The notes under the pieces: generated by a model
What the model saw: only the letters and a program-made list of their open reading frames with translations
Databases searched by the model: none
What the model was told of the DNA's origin: nothing
Assembly (NCBI GenBank): GCA_045594245.1
Contig: JAZNYG010000079.1
Coordinates: forward strand, 6,444 to 70,443
DNA length: 64,000 nucleotides
Source of the DNA: UBA1189 sp045594245
Lineage (GTDB): Bacteria > Bacteroidota > Bacteroidia > Bacteroidales > Bacteroidaceae
Reading direction: 5' to 3'
Shown here: positions 1-8,716 of the stretch, one piece after another
Numbering within the stretch: the first letter of the stretch is position 1
Layout: each line of letters starts with the position of its first letter
Position numbers and translations under genes: made by a program

Positions 1-336
1 GTGGCCTACAACCTCGACAACCGTGCCGGACAGGGACGTTGGGAGCGCCCCGGCGACGTGACCTCCTACGTAGGCTTCAGCCCCACAGGAGCCAACACAC
101 CCGCCAGCACCCGCTTCATCATGAACGACAACGAGGTGCGCCTGGCCACCATGAGCGTGGGCTACCGCTTCACTGGCGAAGACTTCAAGGCGCTGAGCAA
201 GGCCAGCATCGACGTGCTGTCGCTCAACTTCACTACCAACGACATAGCCCGTCTCTCGCGCATACGCATGGAGCGCGGCCTCGACTACCCCTTCGCACGC
301 TCCTACACGCTGTCGATGTCGATAATGTTCCGTTGA
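1..336 (+). CDS. SusC/RagA-type TonB-dependent receptor, C-terminal fragment
   Basis: Last 111 codons of a gene that begins before the window; the first codon seen here is not a start. The end is typical of SusC/RagA barrels: a stretch rich in alternating hydrophobic residues, then a final strand FARSYTLSMSIMFR ending in Arg after an aromatic residue, as outer-membrane proteins usually end. SusC-type proteins form the TonB-dependent channel in the outer membrane and work with the SusD lipoprotein encoded next to it. The substrate cannot be told from this fragment. A 92-bp gap holding a 10-bp-period repeat separates it from susD. Confidence 0.88.
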   Translation: MAYNLDNRAGQGRWERPGDVTSYVGFSPTGANTPASTRFIMNDNEVRLATMSVGYRFTGEDFKALSKASIDVLSLNFTTNDIARLSRIRMERGLDYPFARSYTLSMSIMFR

Positions 337-351
337 GTTTAGTGTTTAGAG

Positions 352-397
352 CCTAGGAAACCCTAGAAAGTCCTAGGAAATCCTAGGAGACCCCTAG
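352..397. repeat. CCTAG decamer array in the susC-susD gap
   Basis: The pentamer CCTAG starts at 352, 362, 372 and 382, exactly 10 bp apart, and again at 393, separated by variable five-base spacers. It fills the short space between the susC stop and the susD start. A second array with the same period lies in the hisF-hisIE gap at 23770-23804. Confidence 0.85.
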
Positions 398-428
398 AAA
401 AAAAGAACAACAACCATATTATATAAAA

Positions 429-1901
429 ATGAAAAGAACCACATACCTCCTCATCGCCCTGCTCACCCTCACTTCGTGTGAGAAGTGGCTCGATGTAATG
501 CCCAACACCGATGTGCCCGCCAAGGAGCTCTTCACCACCGAGAATGGATTCACGAGCGCCCTCGCAGGCCTCTACATCTCCATGACCGAAGAGAACACCT
601 ACGGCAAGAACCTCAGCTTCGGGCTCCCCGAGCAGCTGGCACAGTTCTACGACAAGCTCCCCGACGGCACCACCGACCGCAACAGCGTCTACATCTACGA
701 CCGCGAGACCAGCGGTGCCTACAACACCAAGGGCACCCTTGCCAACACCTGGCAGGCACAGTACCACATCATCGCCAATGCCAACAACCTGCTCAAGTGG
801 TGGGACCTCAATGGCGCTACCGTGCTCACCGACCCCACCACCCGCAGCATGATACGTGGCGAGGCACTTGCCATGCGTGCCTACCTCCACTTCGACCTCC
901 TGCGCGGATGGGGCCCCATGCACTATGCCGACAGCGATGAGGCCAAGAGCGTCAAGTGCATGCCCTACCGTACCGTGGCCGACCACTCCAAGCAACCCCT
1001 GCTCGCCGCCGGCGAGGTGGTGAGCCGCATCCTCAGCGACCTGCACGAGGCACGCGAGTGCATGAGCTACGAGAAGGAGCTCAACCTGAGCGACCCTACC
1101 AACGACCGCCAGTTCCGCTTCAACTATCACGCCGTAGGTGCCCTCCTTGCCCGCGTATACAACTATGCCGGCATCCGCGACAGCGCAGCCCTCTATGCCC
1201 GGATGGTCATCGACGAGTGCGGACTTGCCCTGCAGAGCGGCAACAGCAACGACCCCATACTCTCGCGCGAGGTCATCTGCGGACTCAGCATGCACGAGCT
1301 TGAAGACAACCTCTCAGCCTACTTTGCCTATGGCGAGAAGATGAACACCAAGTACTACCTCGACATCTCCACCCTCAACGCCCTGTACGAGACAGTAGGC
1401 TCCGAGAGCGAGGACATGCGTGCCCAAGGCACCGCCTTCCACCGCAACAACGAATTGCAATATGCCATATCGCTCAAGTATATCGACAACGACAATGAGG
1501 TCATCCCCCTCATCCGCCTGCCCGAGATGTACTACATCGCCTGCGAGTCCACCGAGGACAATCGCCAGGCAGCCACCTATATCAATACCGTGCGCAACAA
1601 GCGAGGCATCTCGAAGGCCAAGGACGTAACCTGCGACACCCCCGAGCAGCGCATTGCAGCCCTCAACCGCGAGTACCGCAAGGAGTTCTACGGCGAGGGG
1701 CAGTACTTCTGGTTCCTCAAGAGCCACGGCCTCACCGGCACCCTCACCCATTGCCCCGAAGTGACGCTCGTGGAGGAGAACTTCATCTTCCCCCTCCCCG
1801 ATGCCGAGGTCGAGTATGGCTGGACACAGGAGAACGAGGAGGACGGCGAAGGCAACGAGAAGTCTGCCGACAATGACAATACCATCACCCCCAAAGCATA
1901 A
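429..1901 (+). CDS. SusD/RagB family outer-membrane lipoprotein
   Basis: 490-aa lipoprotein. The signal peptide ends in LTSC, so Cys16 would be lipidated. The early motif EKWLDVMPNTD and the conserved LRGWGP segment near residue 160 (LHFDLLRGWGPMHY) are hallmarks of the RagB/SusD family, alpha-helical TPR-rich surface proteins that cap a SusC channel and bind substrate. The C-terminal region FIFPLPDAEVEYG matches the usual family ending (P-P-E...N), followed here by an acidic tail of about 25 residues (EENEEDGEGNEK). It follows the susC fragment and starts the lipoprotein part of the operon. The ligand is unknown; the operon carries no glycoside hydrolase in view but does continue into thioredoxin-like proteins. 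Confidence 0.95.
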   Translation: MKRTTYLLIALLTLTSCEKWLDVMPNTDVPAKELFTTENGFTSALAGLYISMTEENTYGKNLSFGLPEQLAQFYDKLPDGTTDRNSVYIYDRETSGAYNTKGTLANTWQAQYHIIANANNLLKWWDLNGATVLTDPTTRSMIRGEALAMRAYLHFDLLRGWGPMHYADSDEAKSVKCMPYRTVADHSKQPLLAAGEVVSRILSDLHEARECMSYEKELNLSDPTNDRQFRFNYHAVGALLARVYNYAGIRDSAALYARMVIDECGLALQSGNSNDPILSREVICGLSMHELEDNLSAYFAYGEKMNTKYYLDISTLNALYETVGSESEDMRAQGTAFHRNNELQYAISLKYIDNDNEVIPLIRLPEMYYIACESTEDNRQAATYINTVRNKRGISKAKDVTCDTPEQRIAALNREYRKEFYGEGQYFWFLKSHGLTGTLTHCPEVTLVEENFIFPLPDAEVEYGWTQENEEDGEGNEKSADNDNTITPKA

Positions 1902-1913
1902 ACATGTGACACT

Positions 1914-3260
1914 ATGAGAAAGAATATTCCCCACATAGCCTGCCTGCTGTGCCTTGCCTTTGGCCTGGCAGCTTGCGAGAAGATAGAGCCCGACTTCTAT
2001 GACGAAGGGGCCAACGGCGCCTACTTCGACTACGGGTATGCGTCTGACTTTGAGCGCGTGCTCAACTTCAGCGACCACATCGTGGGCCACCCCGACACGG
2101 TGAGCCTTCCGCTCAAGGTGAAACTGCTCGGCTACCTCAAGGAGGAGGCCCGCACACTCGCCATCAAGACCAAGCCCATCGAAGGGTATGCCCTGGCCGA
2201 CGTCACCATCGATGAGGTCATCTTCTCCGGCAACGAGTATGAGAAGACCATCGACATCAAGGTGTGCCGACCCGAGAAAGAGGACTCCACCTACGCCGTA
2301 TGCATCTACCTCGACGGTAGTGGCGACCTGGGCACTGGCATTGCCGGCAAGGATGAGGTGAACCTCTACGTGACCGAGTCGTACAGCATGCCCTCGGTAT
2401 GGTACAGCCACATGGATACCTACCTGGGGCAGTGGACGAAGGAGAAGCACATCTTCCTCGCCCAGCACACCGGCAACGACCAGTTCTATGCCACCCTCTA
2501 CGACAGCAATCTCGGCATGCACCTCTTCGACGCCATCCTCGCCCTCAACGTGAGCGCCGTGAATGCTCTGTTGGCCCAAGAGCCCACCGACCCCATTGTT
2601 GCAGACCTCCCCATCCTGAAGGAGAGCGACTACCCCGACTACCACATGCCCTACTTCTGGACACTCCATGAGGGGCAGCTGGGCATGTATAGAGCCAGCA
2701 AGTTCTGCCGCTTCACCACCATGCTCGGAGGCTCCAACACCCGTGACATCGCGGCCCTCTATGCCAGCGAGGCAGGCCAGCAGAAGATGCAGGAGGAGGC
2801 CAGTGACTTCCACAAGGACGATGTGCTCTACATGCTCAATGAGTATTACACCTATGCCCCTCAGGGCTACCCCATAGCCGAATACAGGAACCTCTGCTGG
2901 GTAGAGATGAAGAGCAATGTAAACTACAATGTGCGCATCCCCTACTGGTGGGACGACCCCAACGGCCTGGGCACAGCAGCCATCGTGAAGAAATACTTTG
3001 GCGACTACGAGGACGGAAAATACCAGTTCATGCTGAAGACCATGATGAAGGACGAAGGTGCGGACACGTTCATCGCCGCCTCCATACTCCCCTTCATGTA
3101 CGACACGGCAACCAGCACCTACACCTGGGACCCCACACCGCTGGGCACCAAGGAGCTGGCTGGTGAGGAGCGCCTCAAGGAGTGCTACCGCCTCATCAAA
3201 GCCGCCAACGACAAGCGCCCCGCATCAATAAGATTTGATATACCGGAAGTGGAATTGTGA
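1914..3260 (+). CDS. DUF4843-type lipoprotein of the Sus-like operon
   Basis: 448-aa lipoprotein with signal peptide and lipobox LAAC (Cys21). The N-terminal half has the pattern of DUF4843 proteins: a short post-Cys segment, an aspartate/tyrosine-rich stretch with YFDYGYA, then a beta-sandwich-like region with PLKVKLLGYL and EYEKTIDIKV. These proteins commonly follow SusD in peptide- or glycan-uptake loci of Bacteroidales and are thought to be surface accessory binders. The gene starts 12 bp after susD stops and ends just before the next start, so it is co-transcribed. The exact ligand is unknown. Confidence 0.8.
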   Translation: MRKNIPHIACLLCLAFGLAACEKIEPDFYDEGANGAYFDYGYASDFERVLNFSDHIVGHPDTVSLPLKVKLLGYLKEEARTLAIKTKPIEGYALADVTIDEVIFSGNEYEKTIDIKVCRPEKEDSTYAVCIYLDGSGDLGTGIAGKDEVNLYVTESYSMPSVWYSHMDTYLGQWTKEKHIFLAQHTGNDQFYATLYDSNLGMHLFDAILALNVSAVNALLAQEPTDPIVADLPILKESDYPDYHMPYFWTLHEGQLGMYRASKFCRFTTMLGGSNTRDIAALYASEAGQQKMQEEASDFHKDDVLYMLNEYYTYAPQGYPIAEYRNLCWVEMKSNVNYNVRIPYWWDDPNGLGTAAIVKKYFGDYEDGKYQFMLKTMMKDEGADTFIAASILPFMYDTATSTYTWDPTPLGTKELAGEERLKECYRLIKAANDKRPASIRFDIPEVEL

Positions 3261-3279
3261 TTTTAATGGAAATAAACTC

Positions 3280-5004
3280 ATGAAAAAGATAACCCCCTAC
3301 CTCCTGCTGGCCCTCCTGCTCACAGGCTGCTACAAAGACCAAGGTAACTACGACTACACCTTAGGTACAATGAACGAAATACGCTCCGTCACCTTCACCC
3401 CCTCGGCGACAACAGCTGCCGGAGGCGATGTCATCGAGGTGCAGCAGGCACTCAACGACTCAGACAGGGTGCGCCGTATCGAGGCCACCGTGGAGCAGTC
3501 CATCGCCACCACCCTCGACGAACTGGACTTCTACTGGTGCCGCACCTATGCCAATGAGCAAGGCAGACAGGTGCGCGACACACTGCGCACCAAGGGATAC
3601 CTCGAAGTGACACTCCCCGTAGGCCAAGCCATGGAGTACAACATCTTCCTGCAGATTTACGACCGCTCCACCGACCTTTCACACTACTCCTCGTTCAGGC
3701 TCGCCACACGCCCCCTGTTCAAGAACAGCCTCTTCGTACTCCACGGACAGGAGGGCCAGCGCCAGCTGGGCAACATCGAGGTCATCGGTAACGAAACCAA
3801 GATCTACACCGACGTCAAGCACGTCACCAACGACAACAACCACTACGAGAACGCCACAGGCCTCGGCTATACCACCTATTACAACATCCCCGAAAACCTG
3901 GCTAACATCGGCACCACCAGCACCCTCACCCTCTACGGCAACCAGGGCGATACCCGAGGCTACAACCCCCACGGCATGAACGTGAAGTTCACCTCCGAAC
4001 AGATGTTCAAGCCCGAAAGCGAGACCTTCGCCTACCGCCGCACCATGCAGACGGGCGACCCCGCCAATTACACCCAATACAAGGTCGTGCTCACCGAGAC
4101 GGGCGAGGTATACGTAGGCAACTACGTGCACGCCCTCTACAAGCCCGGCCTCGCCTGCGAGGGCAACCCCGACCTACCCCATCAGACCGACTACGACATC
4201 ACCGCCGCCACCATCACCCACAACCGCTTCCTCCTATGGGATGCCAAGCACGGCCGTTTCCTCTATGCCGCCAAGGAAGACCAAGGGTTTGCCAAGGACG
4301 AAGGCAACTCCATCAAGCCCGGCTACATGTCGCAGAGCCCCCTGCTCGATGCCCATGTCAAGCTCGCCACCCTGCAGCATTCGCCCGCCACGATGACCGC
4401 CGTGATGGGCTACATCAACTACCGCGACAGCTACGACCAGCAAAACGCCTACTTCATCTTCAAGGATGAGGCCACCGGCCACTACTACCGCTACGAGCTC
4501 CGCATGGAAGACATTGGCGACGGCAGCAAAGCCCCCCAGCGCCGCGGTGCCCCTGCCGAGAACGAGCCACTGGCCGCCTACACCATCATCAGCGAGAAGC
4601 AGCTCACCGGCCTCACCCCCACCCACATGAGCACCATCACCTACAACGCATGGTTCACCACCTCGAACCTCTTCTTTGCCGAGGGCGGCACCGTATACCG
4701 CTACAACGTCTCCAACGGCGACAAGTATCCCGTCTACCAAGCCCCCGAAGGCTATGAGGTCACCCGCATCAAGTTCCGCACCGAGGAGAGCTCCACTTTC
4801 AGCGACGACCTTGGCCTCCACCTCACCATCGCCCTCTACGACGGCACCCACGGCGCCATCGCCGAGGTGAAGTTCACCACCGCTGCCGACATCGACGAAG
4901 ACTTCCCCACACTCTTCTACGACCGCGACAACGACGGCAACCGCTGGGGCGAAATCCACGACATGCAATTCGTATACGACTATATATATAAAATGGTATA
5001 TTGA
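3280..5004 (+). CDS. PKD-like surface lipoprotein
   Basis: 574-aa lipoprotein. I chose the ATG at 3280 because MKKITPYLLLALLLTGC is a clean lipoprotein signal (LTGC, Cys17); the open frame runs 15 codons further upstream inside the previous gene. The mature protein starts YKDQGNYDYT and shows the beta-rich composition of the Bacteroidetes PKD-like family that accompanies SusC/SusD pairs with DUF4843 proteins and thioredoxins. Probable location is the cell surface. It ends one base before the start of the next gene, so the two are tightly coupled. Function beyond accessory binding is unknown. Confidence 0.75.
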   Translation: MKKITPYLLLALLLTGCYKDQGNYDYTLGTMNEIRSVTFTPSATTAAGGDVIEVQQALNDSDRVRRIEATVEQSIATTLDELDFYWCRTYANEQGRQVRDTLRTKGYLEVTLPVGQAMEYNIFLQIYDRSTDLSHYSSFRLATRPLFKNSLFVLHGQEGQRQLGNIEVIGNETKIYTDVKHVTNDNNHYENATGLGYTTYYNIPENLANIGTTSTLTLYGNQGDTRGYNPHGMNVKFTSEQMFKPESETFAYRRTMQTGDPANYTQYKVVLTETGEVYVGNYVHALYKPGLACEGNPDLPHQTDYDITAATITHNRFLLWDAKHGRFLYAAKEDQGFAKDEGNSIKPGYMSQSPLLDAHVKLATLQHSPATMTAVMGYINYRDSYDQQNAYFIFKDEATGHYYRYELRMEDIGDGSKAPQRRGAPAENEPLAAYTIISEKQLTGLTPTHMSTITYNAWFTTSNLFFAEGGTVYRYNVSNGDKYPVYQAPEGYEVTRIKFRTEESSTFSDDLGLHLTIALYDGTHGAIAEVKFTTAADIDEDFPTLFYDRDNDGNRWGEIHDMQFVYDYIYKMVY

Positions 5005-5005
5005 T

Positions 5006-6103
5006 ATGAAAAAGACCACACTACTGACACTGATGCTCCTATGTGCGCTGACCTCGATGGCGCAGGCTGGAGACATCGCGATAAAGGGTAAGATTGAGGG
5101 TATCAAGAAGGGACGGCTGTACTTGCTCGCACGCTCGGGCGAGGAGCAGACGGACACGCTGGGCTACTGCGACTTCAAGCGGGGAAAGTTCACGCTGACG
5201 GCCGTCGCCGAGGAGCCTGTGGTGGCACAGCTCGTGGTGGACGGCTTTGCCGGTGGCTTCACCCTCTTTGCCGAACCCGGAGTGACCTATGAGGCATACC
5301 TCAGCGAGGGCGACAACTACTACATCCGTGGCGGACAGCTCAACGACAGCTACACGGCACACATGAAGGAGTCTGCCGCCATGCGCAAGGCTATCGACGG
5401 CATGCAGAGCCGCTACGACTCGCTGCGCACGGCACGCAAATTCCGCAGCGCCAGCCAGGTGAACGACTCGCTGCAGCGTCAGCAGAACGCCTTGAGGGAG
5501 CTGACCAACACGTTCCTCGGCAGCAACGACAACCTCATAGCAGCCTACACCATCTATTCGAACCTGCTCATGCGCGAGGCGAGTCTGCGCGATACACGCA
5601 GCATGTATGCCACGCTGGGCGAGGGCGCCAAGGGTAGCCAGTACGGGCGCATCATCAAGGAGCGCATCAAGCGCCTGGAGAAGACCGAGGGCGGTGCCCA
5701 AGCACCCGACTTCACGCTCACCGACCCACAGGGCAATGCCGTGACGATGAGCAGCGTGAAGGGCAAGATCAAGATTATCGACTTCTGGGCAAGCTGGTGC
5801 GGACCCTGCCGCCTCAACAACCCCGCCCTGCGCAAGCTGTACGATGAACTGCACCCGCTGGGGCTGGAAATCATCGGCGTATCGCTCGACACCAACAAGG
5901 CAGCCTGGGAAAAGGCCATCGAGAAGGACGGACTGACGTGGATAAACGTGTCGTCGCTCAAGGGATGGAAGTGCGACCTCATCAGCCTCTACAACATAAC
6001 GGGCGTGCCCGCACTCTTCGTCCTCAACGAGAACAACCAAATCATTGCCACAGGCCTCCGGGGCGAACAGCTACGGGAGTTCCTGGAGGAGAGGCTTCGC
6101 TAA
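5006..6103 (+). CDS. DUF4369 plus thioredoxin-like thiol-disulfide oxidoreductase (first of three)
   Basis: 365-aa exported protein: signal peptide about residues 1-20 (ends SMAQA), a DUF4369-type beta domain about 23-110, a charged helical linker about 115-225, then an AhpC/TSA-thioredoxin domain from about 232. The active site WCGPC lies at residues 264-268 in the standard context DFWASWCGPCR, and the cis-Pro loop is seen in TGVPALF. Such proteins act in the periplasm on disulfides of exported proteins. It begins one base after the PKD-like gene and heads a run of three paralogues. A heptamer array follows the stop codon. Confidence 0.93.
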   Translation: MKKTTLLTLMLLCALTSMAQAGDIAIKGKIEGIKKGRLYLLARSGEEQTDTLGYCDFKRGKFTLTAVAEEPVVAQLVVDGFAGGFTLFAEPGVTYEAYLSEGDNYYIRGGQLNDSYTAHMKESAAMRKAIDGMQSRYDSLRTARKFRSASQVNDSLQRQQNALRELTNTFLGSNDNLIAAYTIYSNLLMREASLRDTRSMYATLGEGAKGSQYGRIIKERIKRLEKTEGGAQAPDFTLTDPQGNAVTMSSVKGKIKIIDFWASWCGPCRLNNPALRKLYDELHPLGLEIIGVSLDTNKAAWEKAIEKDGLTWINVSSLKGWKCDLISLYNITGVPALFVLNENNQIIATGLRGEQLREFLEERLR

Positions 6104-6106
6104 TTG

Positions 6107-6134
6107 TGAGTTATGAATTATGAGTTATGAGTTG
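6107..6134. repeat. Heptamer array after the first thioredoxin gene
   Basis: Four tandem 7-mers (TGAGTTA, TGAATTA, TGAGTTA, TGAGTTG) start four bases after the stop codon. About 75 bp further on, TCTAAACTCTAAAC at 6197-6211 is another two-unit heptad run. The 120-bp gap between the first and second thioredoxin genes is mostly this repeat material. Confidence 0.8.
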
Positions 6135-6225
6135 TCTGCCGGATGGCTCCATCAGACATAAACCCTCAAGTGCAGCAAAAAAGCAATGACTGTTGTCTCT
6201 AAACTCTAAACAAAAAAAAAAACAT

Positions 6226-7374
6226 ATGAGAAAACTAATCACATTAACATTGCTGGCCATAGCCACCTTGGCTACGGCACAGGAGAGAAAGTTCGTCATC
6301 AGGGGCGAAATGAGCAGCAGCAAGCTCTGCTACAGTGAAGAAACCGTCAAGGAGGTGAAGCTCGAGGAACTTGTCGACGGACAGATGGTAGTCATCGCCA
6401 CAGCCCCCGTGGTAGACAACAAGTTCACCTTCGAAGGCACAGCCCCCGAGCAGTTGGCCCTGTGCAACATCACCGGCTTCGACAACGGTGCCATACAGAT
6501 CTATCTCGAGGAGGGTGAAATCAGCGTAGGTCCCTTCGATGCCGCCTACCCCGTAGGTGCCGACATAGCAGGCACGCCGAGCAACGACATCTATCAGGCC
6601 TACCTCGACCTCAACGACCGCTGCATCAAGGAGAGCAAGGTGCGCATGAAAGCCGTGATGGAGAATATCCCAGCCGACATCAAGGGCGACATGCAGGCCG
6701 AGATGAAGTACACCTCGCCCACCTTCTACGTCAACAACATGCACTTCAAGGTGGCCATCATGGGCTTCATCGTCCAGCACCTCGACTCGCCCGTAACGCT
6801 CTACATCATCAAGTACGCCATGGTGCCCACCTTCGATACCGATATGATACAGACCTTCCTCGATGCCGTGCCGCAGGAGATGCACAAGCAACCGCTCTAC
6901 AAGGAACTGGTCAACGACATACGTGCCGCCAACCTCAAGGTAGGCTCCGAGGCTCCCGACATCAGCGGACGCACTCCCGAGGGCGAGGAACTGTCGCTAT
7001 CAGACCTGCGTGGCAAGTACGTCTTCATCGACTTCTGGGCCAGCTGGTGCGCCCCCTGCCGCCGCGAGTTCCCCTACATGAAGCAGGCGCTCGCATACTC
7101 TGAGAACAGCGACAACCTCGTGGTACTCAGCTACTCCATCGACAGCAAGCACGATGACTGGGTCAACTGCATCGCCAAGAACCAACTTACACACAAGAAC
7201 TGGATACACATATCCACCCTCAAAGGTTGGAACAGCGATGTCATCAAGCTCTTCAACGTCAAGGGCGTACCCTTCACCGCCCTTATCGACCCCGAAGGCA
7301 ATGTCGTGGCATTCGAGCTTCGCGGCGAAGAGATGGTGAAGAAGTTGAAGGGGATAGTAGACGAAGCGAAATAA
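6226..7374 (+). CDS. DUF4369 plus thioredoxin-like thiol-disulfide oxidoreductase (second of three)
   Basis: 382-aa exported protein. The ATG at 6226 was preferred because MRKLITLTLLAIATLATAQ is a complete signal peptide; an in-frame upstream ATG lies in the repeat-rich gap. Domain order matches the preceding gene: beta-rich DUF4369 region, helical linker, thioredoxin domain with WCAPC at about residues 274-278 within DFWASWCAPCRREF, and a cis-Pro region KGVPFTAL. It also has two other cysteines in the N-terminal domain. Likely periplasmic redox function; substrate unknown. The gap to the third paralogue is 19 bp. Confidence 0.93.
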   Translation: MRKLITLTLLAIATLATAQERKFVIRGEMSSSKLCYSEETVKEVKLEELVDGQMVVIATAPVVDNKFTFEGTAPEQLALCNITGFDNGAIQIYLEEGEISVGPFDAAYPVGADIAGTPSNDIYQAYLDLNDRCIKESKVRMKAVMENIPADIKGDMQAEMKYTSPTFYVNNMHFKVAIMGFIVQHLDSPVTLYIIKYAMVPTFDTDMIQTFLDAVPQEMHKQPLYKELVNDIRAANLKVGSEAPDISGRTPEGEELSLSDLRGKYVFIDFWASWCAPCRREFPYMKQALAYSENSDNLVVLSYSIDSKHDDWVNCIAKNQLTHKNWIHISTLKGWNSDVIKLFNVKGVPFTALIDPEGNVVAFELRGEEMVKKLKGIVDEAK

Positions 7375-7393
7375 TCCTAATCGATATACATTT

Positions 7394-8560
7394 ATGCGTA
7401 ACAAGATATTTTCAATTATAGCCCTCGCTGCCTGCATGGCTGTGAGCGCGCAAGAGACCTGCATCATCAACGGCACCATTGCCGACAACGACACCAAAGT
7501 CAAGAAAGTAAGCCTCACCCGTACCGATGAGCTGGGCAATCAAATCACAGTAGCCACAGCCAAGGTGAAGCGAGGCAAGTATACACTCACGCATGAGCTT
7601 GCGCAGGATGCTCCTGCCCTGCAGTACACCCTCACAGGCTTTGGCGAGGCAGGTAGCATCGCCCTCTTCGTGGAGCCGGGCGAGGTGGCCGTCAATACCG
7701 CATTGGCCAGTAACCCCGAGCAGAGCACAGTCAGCGGCACCCCTACCAACGACACCTATGCCCAGTACCAAGCCATCCTCGCCGAGGCAGCCCGCGAGGT
7801 AGCCGACAAGGTGGCTGCCCTAGAGCAGCAACATGGTCAGGCATGGACAGCGAGCCCCGAAGGCAAGAGCGCCATCAAGCGCCTCAAGGCTCAAGTGGCC
7901 ATCAAGACCGAGTCACAGGTGATACGCTTCCTCATCGAGCACAACGCATCGCCCATGATGCCCCTCGTGACAGAGCACACCCTGCTGCCCAAGCTCACCG
8001 ACGTCTATGCCGGACAGATGCTCAATGCCGTATCCACTACGTTGCACACACATCCCTACTACCTCTCGCTACGCAACAGTGTACTGTCTGCCAGCATGAA
8101 GGTGGGCAATGAGGTACCCGACATCACCCTGCCTCTGCTCACGGGTGACAGCAAGCGCCTCTCCGACTACCGCGGACGCTACGTAGTGCTCCACTTCTGG
8201 AAATCCGACTGTGAATCATCTGCCGCCTCCCTTGACGAACTGATGCGCCTGCACGAAATCATAAAGGAGCACCAAGACCAGTTTGTCATCATTAGCGTCG
8301 CTCTCGACACCGACAAGTCTGCATGGCAAGCAGCCGTAGAAAGCAAGGGCATCAGCCACGAAAGCTGGCTCCACGCATGCGACGGCGCTGGCGCTGCCTC
8401 CCCTGCAGCCAAGCTCTTCGGTGTAGACAGCACACCGAAAATCATCGTTGTAGAGCCCGAGGGCCTTGCCGTATCGCTCAACATGGACATTGACGATGTC
8501 GTGATGCGCACCGAGCAAATCCTCTCCGGCGACCTCTACTATCTTGACCAGCAAGAGTAA
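7394..8560 (+). CDS. DUF4369 plus thioredoxin-fold protein with degenerate active site (third of three)
   Basis: 388-aa paralogue of the two preceding proteins: signal peptide ending VSAQ, DUF4369-like domain, helical linker, thioredoxin fold from about residue 235. The active-site position reads HFWKSDCESSAAS: the first cysteine is kept (Cys273) but the second is replaced by Ser276, and the Trp-Cys-x-x-Cys signature is gone. The cis-Pro is kept (DSTPKII). It is therefore not a classical dithiol oxidoreductase; a monothiol, peroxidatic or purely binding role are possibilities (inference). Followed after 28 bp by a strong terminator. Confidence 0.88.
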   Translation: MRNKIFSIIALAACMAVSAQETCIINGTIADNDTKVKKVSLTRTDELGNQITVATAKVKRGKYTLTHELAQDAPALQYTLTGFGEAGSIALFVEPGEVAVNTALASNPEQSTVSGTPTNDTYAQYQAILAEAAREVADKVAALEQQHGQAWTASPEGKSAIKRLKAQVAIKTESQVIRFLIEHNASPMMPLVTEHTLLPKLTDVYAGQMLNAVSTTLHTHPYYLSLRNSVLSASMKVGNEVPDITLPLLTGDSKRLSDYRGRYVVLHFWKSDCESSAASLDELMRLHEIIKEHQDQFVIISVALDTDKSAWQAAVESKGISHESWLHACDGAGAASPAAKLFGVDSTPKIIVVEPEGLAVSLNMDIDDVVMRTEQILSGDLYYLDQQE

Positions 8561-8588
8561 GGACGATACAACAAAGACATACAGAAAC

Positions 8589-8620
8589 AATAAAGGAGGG
8601 CCCGCGGGCCCTCCTTTATT
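8589..8620. terminator. Perfect 32-nt palindrome, bidirectional terminator
   Basis: AATAAAGGAGGGCCCG is followed directly by its exact reverse complement. It lies 28 bp after the thioredoxin operon and faces the end of a convergent gene. With A-rich and T-rich ends on both strands it can terminate transcription in both directions. Confidence 0.85.
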
Positions 8621-8716
8621 TATGTAGAATATTCAAGTTCTATATTACTTAATCACAACTTTAATTTCGCTTTAGTTGTTCACGCTTGGCATAAGCCTGC
8701 AAGCAGTCATCTACTC

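Noticed and set aside
1314..2813. Long minus-strand open frame (499 codons) across susD and the DUF4843 gene
   Set aside because: It is antisense to two well-supported genes. Its composition (runs of Val, Gly, Leu and His) is what the C-ending codon bias yields on the opposite strand. Similar frames at 5039-6040, 26840-28294 and 56054-56989 were rejected for the same reason.
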